NCBI GenBank assembly: GCA_033763335.1
Contig: JANRKU010000080.1
Span: forward strand, 54,508 to 118,507
Reading direction: 5' to 3'
DNA: 64,000 bases
Origin: GCA-2794515 sp033763335
GTDB lineage: Bacteria > Chloroflexota > Anaerolineae > Aggregatilineales > Phototrophicaceae
This document shows positions 54,325-62,705 of the stretch, in pieces. Within the stretch, counting starts at the first letter, position 1. Every line of letters begins with the position of its first letter. The notes under the pieces are model-generated. The model did not search any database. It had not been told where the DNA came from and was given only the letters and a program-made list of their open reading frames with translations. A program made the translations under genes and the position numbers.

Positions 54325-56589
54325 TCACGCAAGATAGCTATTGGCTTGTTCTATGATTTTTTTCTGAATATCATATACTTCTTGTAGCTTCTTTTGTAAA
54401 TCATTATCTAAGCTAATCAATTCGTTAGTGATTTGTGATGACGGATTAGGTATTTGAATACGGTTTAATTCAGAGAACGGGAGACTTGCCCTAGCCGACC
54501 CTAGAGAATAGTTCATAATTACTCGCATGTAACGCTCAGTTTTTAAGATAGCGACAATGTAAGATGGTGTATAATCTTTATTATGAACTCTTACAACAAC
54601 ATAGGCAGGACTAACTAGGGCATTATCTAGGTGGCTAGGTACAACACCTATGCTACCAATATTAACACGATACGGGTTATAAACTATATCGCCTGCTTGA
54701 ACTTTTTTATACGCTTGGGTGGCTTTTTCACCTAAAATAGTTTCATCCAAGAAAATGCCATTTTGAGATACTTGTAAAAGGTTATACTCCTTTTTTGGAC
54801 TTTTTCTTGGATCTACTTTTGTTTTTACCTCTTTAATAACACTTTCATCGAGATATACCAATTCCTGTGATGATTTAGGCACGTCATTCATATAGTAGAA
54901 TGGGCGCATATTCCAGTTGCCACTAGATTCTATTTCCTCGCGTGATACAAGATTAGCTTGACTATTAATTAATTCTTTATCATCATATACGCTAAGAAGT
55001 TTTTTCAAATCACTACTTCCTGCAATTGATTTTCTTTTTGTATTCAATTCAAAACCATCATTAAGAACGACAAAATGATAGCTCTTTTTGAATTGTCCCC
55101 CTTTTTTGAAGTAGAGGATATTGGTTTTTGTGGGTGTATAGGGCATAAATACCCCTCTGGGCAATGAAATTACCGAAAATTCAGCTGATTGCCTTGCGAT
55201 TAGTTCTCGTGTTTTTCCCACATCACCATCTTCATATAAAACCGATTCGGGAACGATAACTGCCGCACGCCCGTTTGGTTTGAGCGATTCCCAAATGTGT
55301 TGTAGACAGACAGCATCTGCATTTCTGGATGGTATGGGATAAAATGAGCCAAATTCTGTTTTTTGTGAATATGGGATATTTGCCAAGACAACATCATATA
55401 ATGCTGAGACAGGTTTTGATAATGTATCTACTTGCTCAACATTAGTATGTCCATCTCCAAAAAGAATCATGTTCATTTTGGCAATTCTCGCCGTTGATGT
55501 TATTTCTCTGCCATAAAGAGATTCTTGTTTGATGACTCTCACAAATTCCGAATTATTTGCATCTACACGAACACTTAAATATTTAAATGCTTCAAGTAGA
55601 AAGCCACCTGTTCCACAAAATGGATCATATATTTTTTCGCCATAGTGAGGTTTAACTAAATTGACCATTGTCCTAACAATATGACGTGGCGTGAAATACT
55701 CCCCTAAATCCTTATTGCCATTTGTAACGCTCTTGAGAAAATATTCAAAAGCATCACCTTTCACATCTGTGTCGGTAGCAGTAAAGTTAATTGGATTTAT
55801 CAAGTCAACAATTTCTTGTAATGTTGAAGGATTTGATATTTTTAATTGCGGGTCAAAAATATCACCATACTGATCTTTCATGCGTTTCCATACAGAGTCA
55901 CGCACAAAGTCTAGTAATCGTTGGTCTTTATATTCTACTGTGAAATCACTCCAGCAATACCTTTTCTCAATCGTCCTGTTTCTACCACTATGTTCATTTA
56001 ATTTTTCAGACTCATCCACTAGCTTAAGAAATAATATCTCTGCAAAAGCAGAAAATCGCTCAAATCCTTCGCGTAAACCATCTTTTCTAAGTTGATTATT
56101 TATTTTTTTAAAGATATCCAGTAAATCATCGCGTGAAAAACTAACACCTTTAGGTGTAGAAAGGATTTCCGCCCCTTCATGAATAAATCTAAGGATAGTC
56201 TCTTCATCAACAAATTCTTGAAGTTCTTCACCATCTATTTTTAATGGACGATTTTGGCTAATATGTTTAGCAATAACAAAGGTGTCATTAAAAGCAAAAA
56301 CTATTGGCGCGTTAATTGCTACCGCATATTTTTCTGCTTGCAAAATCGCCTCATCAAGACTTCCACCTGGCTTCTTTGCTTCAATAATTGCCAAAGGAAT
56401 ATCTGACCCTGTTTCATATAACACATAATCAGGTCTACCACCTTGCAAAAGTTCCTTTTGTTTTTGTGTTTTTGCCTGTTCCTGAAACACATTACATTGA
56501 GGATTTTTTTGATCGAATTCCCATCCATAATTTTGCAATCTAAGATTGATTTGGCTTCGGGTATGTGCTTCTAATGGGTTTGTTTTCAT
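54325..56589 (-). CDS. Single-chain restriction-modification-specificity protein (HsdR_N-HsdM-TRD fusion)
   Basis: The protein has 754 residues. The N-terminal PD-(D/E)XK nuclease (about 40-115) shows RPDYVLYETGSDIPLAIIEAKK, i.e. PD..ExK (an HsdR_N-like domain). An HsdM-type N6-adenine methyltransferase follows with motif I YDPFCGTGGFLLEAF (near 320) and motif IV NIPY instead of NPPF/Y. A C-terminal target-recognition half (about 570-754) ends in a coiled coil (LDNDLQKKLQEVYDIQKKI), like a half-HsdS. One polypeptide may therefore cut, methylate and recognise DNA, as in Type IIG-like enzymes. The gene is clearly more AT-rich than its surroundings, suggesting transfer. TAGGA precedes the ATG. 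It lies near a TnpB element. Confidence 0.85.
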   Translation of the reverse strand: MKTNPLEAHTRSQINLRLQNYGWEFDQKNPQCNVFQEQAKTQKQKELLQGGRPDYVLYETGSDIPLAIIEAKKPGGSLDEAILQAEKYAVAINAPIVFAFNDTFVIAKHISQNRPLKIDGEELQEFVDEETILRFIHEGAEILSTPKGVSFSRDDLLDIFKKINNQLRKDGLREGFERFSAFAEILFLKLVDESEKLNEHSGRNRTIEKRYCWSDFTVEYKDQRLLDFVRDSVWKRMKDQYGDIFDPQLKISNPSTLQEIVDLINPINFTATDTDVKGDAFEYFLKSVTNGNKDLGEYFTPRHIVRTMVNLVKPHYGEKIYDPFCGTGGFLLEAFKYLSVRVDANNSEFVRVIKQESLYGREITSTARIAKMNMILFGDGHTNVEQVDTLSKPVSALYDVVLANIPYSQKTEFGSFYPIPSRNADAVCLQHIWESLKPNGRAAVIVPESVLYEDGDVGKTRELIARQSAEFSVISLPRGVFMPYTPTKTNILYFKKGGQFKKSYHFVVLNDGFELNTKRKSIAGSSDLKKLLSVYDDKELINSQANLVSREEIESSGNWNMRPFYYMNDVPKSSQELVYLDESVIKEVKTKVDPRKSPKKEYNLLQVSQNGIFLDETILGEKATQAYKKVQAGDIVYNPYRVNIGSIGVVPSHLDNALVSPAYVVVRVHNKDYTPSYIVAILKTERYMRVIMNYSLGSARASLPFSELNRIQIPNPSSQITNELISLDNDLQKKLQEVYDIQKKIIEQANSYLA

Positions 56590-56674
56590 TGCAGTGTCCT
56601 AAAAAACAGATTGGGTTTATCTTTATAGTGTATACAGATGTTTCATTTTGTCAAATATAAAATTGTTTGTTTTT

Positions 56675-57814
56675 CTATTTAATATACAGGCGTTCTGTCG
56701 CCAACCGTGCGCCGATGATATTGCGTGCGGTTGCGCCAATTTCCAATTCTGCCAATGCGCCCGTCACATATAACCCGTCTGACCAGCATAACCCTTTATC
56801 CACCACAGGATAACCATCTGGCGCGAGGGGCAGGTCATGGCGGGTGATGGCATCTGCTAACCATGCGGGAATCGGCGCGTAGGTAGTGAAGCCTGTCGCT
56901 AAAATTGCCCCATCCGCAACAAAATCGCGCCCATCCGCCGTGACAAGTCGAAAAGGGACATGGTCAGCATGGATAATATCGGTGATAACATGCCGAATCA
57001 TCCCCATACCAATCGCATCGCGCAACGCATCGGCAATATCATATGGCACAGACCCGCGATACCGCGCCTGTTTTATCAACAAACGGCGTGTGGAGAGGTC
57101 ATTTGTGGCATAAAATTCCTCCAAGCATAGGCGCGTCACCCAACACGGGTCACTATCAAAATCGTGTATACGAATCGGATACCGCGTGATGAGGGTCACA
57201 TCCACACCATTTTCTGCGAGTGCGAGTGCCGTTTGTGCGCCACTAATGCCCCCACCGACCACCACCCACCCCCCATTTTGTATATCCGCACGATTAAATT
57301 TTTCATCCAACACATGATAAATGGGCATATCTGGTGTTGCCCATGTGGGGATATTCAAAAAGTTGCTTGCGCCCATCGCCAATAGCACCCGTTTGGCATC
57401 TATCGGGGCATGGTCGGTATGAATTCGCCAGCCACCCGCAATTCTTTCCATGCCCTTCGCCATGCCGTGAATATGCGCTTTTTCCAAGTCAAAACGGGTG
57501 ATGAGCGAGTCGCTATGCGTGTTAAATAACGATAACGCGGGGCGCTCATATAAGGGAATGGGGTCTGGAAATGCGGTTTGTGTCGTTTGGGTGAATGTCC
57601 GCAGATGAAACGGGTCATCATGCAGGTGATGTGCGCCCGGTGAACGCAAATGCGACATGCCCACATTGGCGGTCATGTGTTTCCAGCGCCCCAATAGGTG
57701 CGGATGTGGGTCTAATATCCCGATTTGGGCGGGGGATAGGCGATGCTTGCGGATAAAATGCAAAGCATGTGCTGTGCCATGTATCCCGCCGCCGATGATG
57801 AGCCATTCGAGCAT
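56675..57814 (-). CDS. FAD/NAD(P)-binding flavoprotein oxidoreductase
   Basis: The protein has 379 residues. The N-terminal FAD Rossmann motif is WLIIGGGIHGTAHALHF. A second nucleotide-binding motif, WVVVGGGISGAQTALALA, lies near residue 185, and an ATG-type motif DGAILATGFTTY near the C-terminus. The layout resembles lysine/ornithine N-monooxygenase-like and related flavoproteins, but no signature picks the substrate. AAAGGA lies 7 bases before the ATG. A GTAAGGG palindrome separates it from the CobW-like gene. Confidence 0.8.
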   Translation of the reverse strand: MLEWLIIGGGIHGTAHALHFIRKHRLSPAQIGILDPHPHLLGRWKHMTANVGMSHLRSPGAHHLHDDPFHLRTFTQTTQTAFPDPIPLYERPALSLFNTHSDSLITRFDLEKAHIHGMAKGMERIAGGWRIHTDHAPIDAKRVLLAMGASNFLNIPTWATPDMPIYHVLDEKFNRADIQNGGWVVVGGGISGAQTALALAENGVDVTLITRYPIRIHDFDSDPCWVTRLCLEEFYATNDLSTRRLLIKQARYRGSVPYDIADALRDAIGMGMIRHVITDIIHADHVPFRLVTADGRDFVADGAILATGFTTYAPIPAWLADAITRHDLPLAPDGYPVVDKGLCWSDGLYVTGALAELEIGATARNIIGARLATERLYIK

Positions 57815-57847
57815 GTGTGTGTCCTTTTTATAGTGTCATACCCATTC

Positions 57848-57871
57848 GGGCGCAACATGTTGCGCCCTTAC
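57848..57871. repeat. GTAAGGG-family palindrome, GCAACATGTTGC type
   Basis: The inverted repeat GGGCGCAACATGTTGCGCCC is followed by TTAC. It lies between two minus-strand genes. Confidence 0.85.
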
Positions 57872-58941
57872 ATATCTTTTTTACCACGTAGCCAGCCCAA
57901 TGCCATATCTGCTAATTTACCAATATCCGATTTTGGAGCATTTTTGGCGATGGTCGCCTCAAATTGGGATTGGAGCATATCGGGGTCTATCCCCCCGTGT
58001 TCGGCAATCACCACAATTTGCGATATGGGCGCGGTATTCCCCCATTTTTTGCCCCATGTGATGCTTGCCCGCTTGCCGACCACCTGCAAAATGCCCATCG
58101 TATCGGGGTCATCCAACAAGTATAAAATCCCTTTGGCACGATATACCGATTTGGGCAATCCATCCACCAATCGGCGCACGGCTCGTAGCGATAATAATTC
58201 GCCAGATTGCCAATGCCATGTGCTAAATATCAAGCTATGGTCATGATGATGATGGTCATGGTCGTGGATTTCACCTTCGACGTGAACGTGAATATCGGCG
58301 GATTCGCGCCCTGCCAATTTTTCATACGAAAATGTGCCTTGTCCGAGTAACAATTCCATCGGCACGCGCCCATAGGTCGTTTCTAAAATACGGGCATTGG
58401 GGATAATTTTTTGCACCCATTTTTTTACTGTGGCGCGTTCTTCATCGGTCACAAGGTCAATTTTATTGATGACGACAATATCCGCAGACCCCACTTGTAG
58501 CACCGCCATCACCTCATTTTGCCGTTCCAATGTGAGGATTTGCTCGGCATCAATCACCGTCAGGACGGCATCCACTGTTATCAGTTGGCTGAGGGCGGGT
58601 TGACGGAATACCATCGCAATTTCGAGTGGGTCAGATACCCCACTGGCTTCGATGATGATGTATTGTGTTGGAATGTCGCGTTGGGTCAATTTGACCAGCG
58701 CGGCGATTAAATCCCCGCGTATCGTGCAACAAATACAGCCGTTAGATAGCTCGATGGTATCTTCTTCACGGGCTTCCACCACCAATTGGGCATCAATATT
58801 CACCGCGCCAAAATCATTGACCAATACCGCCACGCGCAAGCCATGTTCCGCTTTTAGGACATAATTGAGCAAGGTGGTTTTGCCCGCACCCAAAAAGCCT
58901 GTTAAAATGGTCACGGGAATGGGATTTGCATGAGTCATCAT
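57868..58941 (-). CDS. CobW/ZNG1-type GTP-dependent metallochaperone
   Basis: The protein has 357 residues. The P-loop is GFLGAGKTTLL (15-25), the metal-binding CxCC motif is NGCICCTIRGD (near 67), the G4 motif is NKIDLV and a His-rich metal loop (HDHDHHHHDH) lies near 235-245. A CobW C-terminal domain follows. These GTPases deliver zinc or other metals to target enzymes. GAAGGA lies before the ATG. A palindrome and the RHH/Doc genes lie upstream on the other strand. Which metal is handled is not determined; no zinc-regulator site is evident. Confidence 0.9.
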   Translation of the reverse strand: MMTHANPIPVTILTGFLGAGKTTLLNYVLKAEHGLRVAVLVNDFGAVNIDAQLVVEAREEDTIELSNGCICCTIRGDLIAALVKLTQRDIPTQYIIIEASGVSDPLEIAMVFRQPALSQLITVDAVLTVIDAEQILTLERQNEVMAVLQVGSADIVVINKIDLVTDEERATVKKWVQKIIPNARILETTYGRVPMELLLGQGTFSYEKLAGRESADIHVHVEGEIHDHDHHHHDHSLIFSTWHWQSGELLSLRAVRRLVDGLPKSVYRAKGILYLLDDPDTMGILQVVGKRASITWGKKWGNTAPISQIVVIAEHGGIDPDMLQSQFEATIAKNAPKSDIGKLADMALGWLRGKKDM

Positions 58942-58957
58942 TCGTATCTTCCTTCAT

Positions 58958-58982
58958 GGACATGATATATCATGTCCCTACG
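58958..58982. repeat. GTAGGGA palindrome, CATGATATATCATG type
   Basis: The palindrome GGACATGATATATCATGTCC is followed by CTACG. It fills the gap between the divergent CobW-like and antitoxin genes. Confidence 0.85.
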
Positions 58983-59018
58983 TACCGTTTATTATCTATC
59001 ATCATACACGGACACCTT

Positions 59019-59219
59019 ATGGATATTCAACTCGAAACACGGCTTGTTTTGCAATTACAAGAAATCGCCAAGAAACAAAATCGTGATATATCGGCATTGC
59101 TTGTAGATGCCATTGCCGAATATGTGGAACGCCAAACCGATGAAACTGCTTTTCGCGCCCGTGTGCGCTCACTCATCACAACCCATAAATGGCTTTTGGA
59201 TGAATTGGATAAACGCTAA
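59019..59219 (+). CDS. Putative antitoxin of a Doc-type module (RHH-like)
   Basis: The protein has 66 residues. Its pattern (MDIQLETRLVLQLQEIAKKQ then DISALLVDAIAEYVERQ) fits a ribbon-helix-helix fold: a strand followed by two helices. It directly precedes the Doc-like gene, sharing one base (TAATG). The Shine-Dalgarno sequence is weak. The start ATG 59019 is preferred; an upstream ATG at 58926 would read through the palindrome. Confidence 0.65.
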   Translation: MDIQLETRLVLQLQEIAKKQNRDISALLVDAIAEYVERQTDETAFRARVRSLITTHKWLLDELDKR

Positions 59220-59602
59220 TGGCTGATGTGCGCTATCTCAATATTGTTGAACTCATCCTCATCAACGAGGAACTGATTGGCGGGCGCTCACAATTGCGCG
59301 ATGTGGATTTGTTGGAATCGGCAGTATTGCGCCCGATGACGAGTGCATTTGGGGAAGATGCCTATGCCACCATCCACGACAAAGCGGCGGCGCTCTTTCA
59401 TTCACTATCACGCAATCATGCCTTTGTGGATGGCAACAAGCGCACATCCGTCCTCGCCACCATCCTATTTTTAGAAATGAATGGCTATGCGGTGACATGG
59501 GATGACGAGCAGGCACTCGAATTTGTATTGCAGATTGCACAAGGCGCGACAGATTGGGATGTGATTGCCGATTGGTTACGGACGAATAGCACACCTATCT
59601 GA
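59219..59602 (+). CDS. doc: Fic/Doc family toxin (death-on-curing type)
   Basis: The protein has 127 residues. The active loop HAFVDGNKRTSVLA matches HxFx(D/E)GNxR of Doc kinases, which inactivate EF-Tu by phosphorylation. The preceding helix DKAAALFHSLSRN also fits. It is translationally coupled to the RHH-like gene, so the two likely form a toxin-antitoxin pair; a Phd-type antitoxin would be the usual partner, so the RHH version is less common. Confidence 0.88.
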   Translation: MADVRYLNIVELILINEELIGGRSQLRDVDLLESAVLRPMTSAFGEDAYATIHDKAAALFHSLSRNHAFVDGNKRTSVLATILFLEMNGYAVTWDDEQALEFVLQIAQGATDWDVIADWLRTNSTPI

Positions 59603-59634
59603 ATTTGGGGCTATTTGCTGATGTGCCGATTGGT

Positions 59635-59670
59635 TATAATTAGCCAGAATTGACTAGTCAATATTGACTA
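59635..59670 (+). promoter_or_regulatory. Promoter -10 box and palindromic operator
   Basis: A TATAAT at 59635-59640 is followed by TTGACTA (59650-59656), TAGTCAAT and ATTGACTA. The last two form a perfect 16-base palindrome (59655-59670). TTGACTAGTCAA-like sites are typical of MarR-family and related regulators. A repressor here would block transcription of the gene at 59687. Confidence 0.5.
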
Positions 59671-59686
59671 ACTATAAGGAGAAAAA

Positions 59687-60070
59687 ATGATGGATTTTAT
59701 ACTTCAACTCCACTCAGGGGTGCGCTGGTTGGTCGTTTTGATGACCATCGTCGCATTTGTGTGGTTACTGGTGCGCTATGTGCAAAATAAATCGTATGAC
59801 AAACGCACACACGGCATTGTCGCTGGCTGGGCGGGATTGGTCGGCTTGCAATGGATAATCGGTATCATCCTCATATTGGTGATGGGGACATATACAGGCA
59901 CACAATGGTCACACGCGGGTATTATGACACTCGCCTTAGCGGTAGCACATGGCTATGTCGCCCTCAAAAAACGCCCCGATAAAACCCGTTTTGTCGGTGG
60001 AATGGCGAGCATCATCGGTGTGATGGTGCTGGTATTCGTCGGCGTGCAGATGGTCAATGGCTGGTCATAA
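59687..60070 (+). CDS. Small membrane protein, four helices, histidine-containing
   Basis: The protein has 127 residues and four hydrophobic segments, for example WLVVLMTIVAFVWLLV and GLVGLQWIIGIILILVMG. Histidines occur at the membrane edge in QLHSGVRW and within helix 3 (SHAGIM, VAHGYVALKKRP), which would suit b-type heme or metal binding (inference). AAGGAG precedes the ATG, and a palindromic operator lies just upstream. It ends before a terminator shared with the convergent FixG-like gene. Confidence 0.6.
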   Translation: MMDFILQLHSGVRWLVVLMTIVAFVWLLVRYVQNKSYDKRTHGIVAGWAGLVGLQWIIGIILILVMGTYTGTQWSHAGIMTLALAVAHGYVALKKRPDKTRFVGGMASIIGVMVLVFVGVQMVNGWS

Positions 60071-60080
60071 AAATGACGAT

Positions 60081-60112
60081 ATGGGCGCACAATTTTGTTG
60101 CGCCCATTTTTT
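60081..60112 (+). terminator. Intrinsic terminator after the small membrane protein
   Basis: The stem ATGGGCGCA/TGCGCCCAT with a 9-base loop is followed by a T-run (60107-60112). The convergent gene begins its 3' end at 60111. Confidence 0.85.
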
Positions 60113-61646
60113 AATGAAACAACACCGTTCCACGCATTTCCATGTCATTGAAGGCGAATATCCACACCGCCATCAGCATCAATCCGAGTACCACACCGCC
60201 CCATATCAGCGTGGGGAGCAGTGCATCCCGCCGAAATTCGCGCAGGCTAATGGTTTGCACCAATGCCATACTCCACACAAAGCCACCCATCAACGCCACC
60301 AATTGCACCACCCCGATGACCCCAAAATCCACCCCGCCCAATGACCAATTTGGCGTATTCCCCAAAAAGGTGATGTTGTGGTCTAGCAGAAAAAATTGCA
60401 CCGTGGGGATGATGGTGAACAATCCCGATAGCAGGTGAAAGGCATAATGCGCCATCCATATCCCAAACCCAATTGGGATAAATGCGGGGGCAAAATTGCC
60501 GATGATGAGGCGGATATTACGCCCATTTTGGGGCGCGGACGGCATATATGCCGTCCCTACGGGTACGGGGTGGGGCTGACTTATTTTCGTCAAAAATCCC
60601 GCCAACAGCATCACCCCAATGGGCAAAATAATGCCCCCAACGACAAAAAGCATGCCGAATACGACCAATTCGATGGTCGCATCTGACCATCCGAGCGCGG
60701 GTAATCCAAGCCCATTCGCCAGCGCCCCCATCAGGTCATAGACGGGCGGAATCATGCTGAAGGCGTTTAGTAATCCCCAAAATGCCAGTCCTATCAGCAA
60801 AAAAGAGATGTCCCAGCGTTTGCTCCATGCGGTGGCATCCGATAATTCCCGCCCGAATCGGCGTGTCATCCAGCCGATATTATCATGTGGGCAGGCGCGG
60901 ACACAATCCAAGCACAGGGTACAATCCATATTCGATTTGATTTGCGGGGCAAAGAGTTCTGTGCCACATCCGAGCGTCCCTTTTGGGCTATGAATCACCT
61001 CTTTTTGCGATATTTCGCCGTTGATAGTGATGCTATCCAGCCGAATAACGGGCGCAGGGGCATAACTGCCGTTGATACATTCTTTGCCCACACATGTTCT
61101 GCACACATCCCGATTTTTGACAGAAATTTGGGCGGGGGATAGCGCAGAATACACAAAATTGAATGTCCCCAACGGGCAGACATATTTGCAAAATGCCGAT
61201 TCGGTGAATAGCGCCTCTAATGCGAATGACAGCACAAAATAGGCGACAATCACCCATGCAGTCAGGGCGGGATTTGCCCACATATCCCAATATTCATACA
61301 AGAAAAATATCAGCAACAGGCTAAAAATTGCCAACCCCTTATGCCGTAACAGTCGGGGAAATCGTTTGCCCCGCTTGGATAGGCGTTTGGCGAGGGTACG
61401 CGGGAGGGTGAAGGGGCATCCCATACAAAAAATATTGCCCATGACGATTAAACTGAGGATGAGTATGCCTCGATAATGCACCCATATCCCCACCGTTGCC
61501 AAATTTTCCGGCGCGTGCTGACTGCCTGTAAAGCCATCATAGACCAATAGCAGGGCAATGAACAAAAATGGGATTTGGAGCATCAAGCGACCGTAGCGCC
61601 ACTGTGCCATCTGCTTAAAAAATGGGAATTGTAGCAAATCGGTCAT
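60111..61646 (-). CDS. Polytopic 4Fe-4S membrane protein (NapH/FixG/CcoG-like)
   Basis: The protein has 511 residues. At least eight hydrophobic segments are interrupted by cysteine clusters: CMGCP, CKYVCP, a DVCRTCVGKECI loop, and a ferredoxin-type motif NMDCTLCLDCVRACPHD. It resembles polyferredoxin electron-transfer proteins such as NapH and the copper-linked CcoG. Residues about 360-375 (VPVGTAYMPSAP) are encoded by a GTAGGGA palindrome (60535-60561), which seems to be an in-frame insertion in a cytoplasmic loop. The ATG overlaps the stop of the FixH-like gene (ATGA, 61643-61646). Confidence 0.8.
   Translation of the reverse strand: MTDLLQFPFFKQMAQWRYGRLMLQIPFLFIALLLVYDGFTGSQHAPENLATVGIWVHYRGILILSLIVMGNIFCMGCPFTLPRTLAKRLSKRGKRFPRLLRHKGLAIFSLLLIFFLYEYWDMWANPALTAWVIVAYFVLSFALEALFTESAFCKYVCPLGTFNFVYSALSPAQISVKNRDVCRTCVGKECINGSYAPAPVIRLDSITINGEISQKEVIHSPKGTLGCGTELFAPQIKSNMDCTLCLDCVRACPHDNIGWMTRRFGRELSDATAWSKRWDISFLLIGLAFWGLLNAFSMIPPVYDLMGALANGLGLPALGWSDATIELVVFGMLFVVGGIILPIGVMLLAGFLTKISQPHPVPVGTAYMPSAPQNGRNIRLIIGNFAPAFIPIGFGIWMAHYAFHLLSGLFTIIPTVQFFLLDHNITFLGNTPNWSLGGVDFGVIGVVQLVALMGGFVWSMALVQTISLREFRRDALLPTLIWGGVVLGLMLMAVWIFAFNDMEMRGTVLFH
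60535..60561. repeat. GTAGGGA palindrome inside a coding sequence
   Basis: The palindrome GGACGGCATATATGCCGTCC (60537-60556) is flanked by CCTACG. On the coding strand it contributes codons for part of VPVGTAYMPSAP in the Fe-S membrane protein. Confidence 0.8.
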
Positions 61647-62167
61647 GGATTAATTCCAAAATCCAGCTTGGGTTCTTCTGTCATATCCAACAAACAATCT
61701 GGCACAGCTTCTGTGGAATTATCATCGGGTGTGGAACAATCTTCAATCACATCAAAATTAGGCATGACAACGGCTACCCCTGCCACACTCGCTTGATAGG
61801 TGGCGATTGTGCCATCTGCGAGTGTCACAGTGACACTTATCACCCAATCCCCTGCCATATTAAAATTGAAAGGAATTGCATAATACCCTTCTACCCCTGC
61901 GGATGTGGTCTCTGCGAAAACAGGTGTCATACCTGCATGGGTCATATCCCCTTTTATCTCAATTTTTTGCGCGTCATTGATGGGGGCATTATCGGATGGG
62001 TGACTGAGGCGCACAATAATGGTCGCATCGCCCACATTGGGCAAAATAGGGTCGGTGCGGATAGAAATCCGCACATTGGGGTTGTCAGATTGAACGGCGG
62101 AATTTCTGCATCCTGCGATGAGTAGGACGAGAATCATAAGCCAGAGGATTTTTTGCATCATCAACAT
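61643..62167 (-). CDS. FixH/YtkA-like secreted lipoprotein
   Basis: The protein has 174 residues with a signal peptide and lipobox LLIAGC, so it is probably lipidated outside the membrane. The domain resembles FixH/YtkA-like beta-sandwiches (VRISIRTDPILPNVGD, MTHAGMTPVFAE, NMAGDWVISVTV), where HxGM-type motifs bind copper in some homologues (inference). The acidic C-terminal tail contains two Cys. Coupling to a FixG-like gene recalls the fixGH/ccoGH pairs used in cytochrome oxidase assembly. The start is ATG 62167, with GTG 62170 immediately before it as an alternative. Confidence 0.7.
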   Translation of the reverse strand: MLMMQKILWLMILVLLIAGCRNSAVQSDNPNVRISIRTDPILPNVGDATIIVRLSHPSDNAPINDAQKIEIKGDMTHAGMTPVFAETTSAGVEGYYAIPFNFNMAGDWVISVTVTLADGTIATYQASVAGVAVVMPNFDVIEDCSTPDDNSTEAVPDCLLDMTEEPKLDFGINP

Positions 62168-62254
62168 CACTTTCTAGGTGAAAAATTGCACATGATGCTA
62201 TTTTATATCCAAAACACCCCTTAGCGCCATGATTCCATTACTAGATTTTCCGCT

Positions 62255-62283
62255 TTGACACATCCCCGCGCATGGGATAATAT
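62255..62283 (+). promoter_or_regulatory. Promoter of the small membrane protein gene
   Basis: A perfect TTGACA (62255-62260), 17 bases, TAATAT (62278-62283), 40 bases before the ATG. Confidence 0.65.
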
Positions 62284-62323
62284 AAAGGTCATTATGGTGG
62301 TATTCATATAAGGATGGGTTGAG

Positions 62324-62656
62324 ATGCAACAAGAGATGAAATCCTTTTTTGCGGTGGCGCTCCTAACCGTGTTTGGCATATTGATGACCAATAACTTGGT
62401 ATTGGCAACTCCTGTGGCAGAATGGGGACTTGCTGGTGGGCTTTTTGTGTTAGCGGCTCTTTTTGTGGTGTGGGCATCCTTGCCAGAACGCGCAGAAGCC
62501 TCTACTGACCTCGCTTTGAATGAGGATATTGCCCCCAAAGCCCAAGAATGGATTATCTCCAAAGATGTGTTGCCCGATGGCACCAAGCGCGTGCAATTGG
62601 TCGGCAATGAGGCGCTCCCATTCGATACATTGGCAGAAAGCGAAGCCAACGCTTAG
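62324..62656 (+). CDS. Small two-helix membrane protein
   Basis: The protein has 110 residues. Two hydrophobic helices (FFAVALLTVFGILMTNNLVLA and LAGGLFVLAALFVVWASL) are followed by an acidic, soluble C-terminal tail of about 55 residues. AAGGAT with GAG nearby precedes the ATG, and a consensus promoter lies upstream. It is not recognised as a known family; the function is unknown. Confidence 0.65.
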   Translation: MQQEMKSFFAVALLTVFGILMTNNLVLATPVAEWGLAGGLFVLAALFVVWASLPERAEASTDLALNEDIAPKAQEWIISKDVLPDGTKRVQLVGNEALPFDTLAESEANA

Positions 62657-62658
62657 GC

Positions 62659-62687
62659 TTGAAAAAGGGGGATAATACCCCTATAAT
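62659..62687 (+). promoter_or_regulatory. Promoter of tRNA-Lys
   Basis: TTGAAA (62659-62664), 17 bases, perfect TATAAT (62682-62687). Transcription should begin about 12 bases before the tRNA. Confidence 0.75.
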
Positions 62688-62705
62688 ACATATCTTGTAT
62701 TTTTT

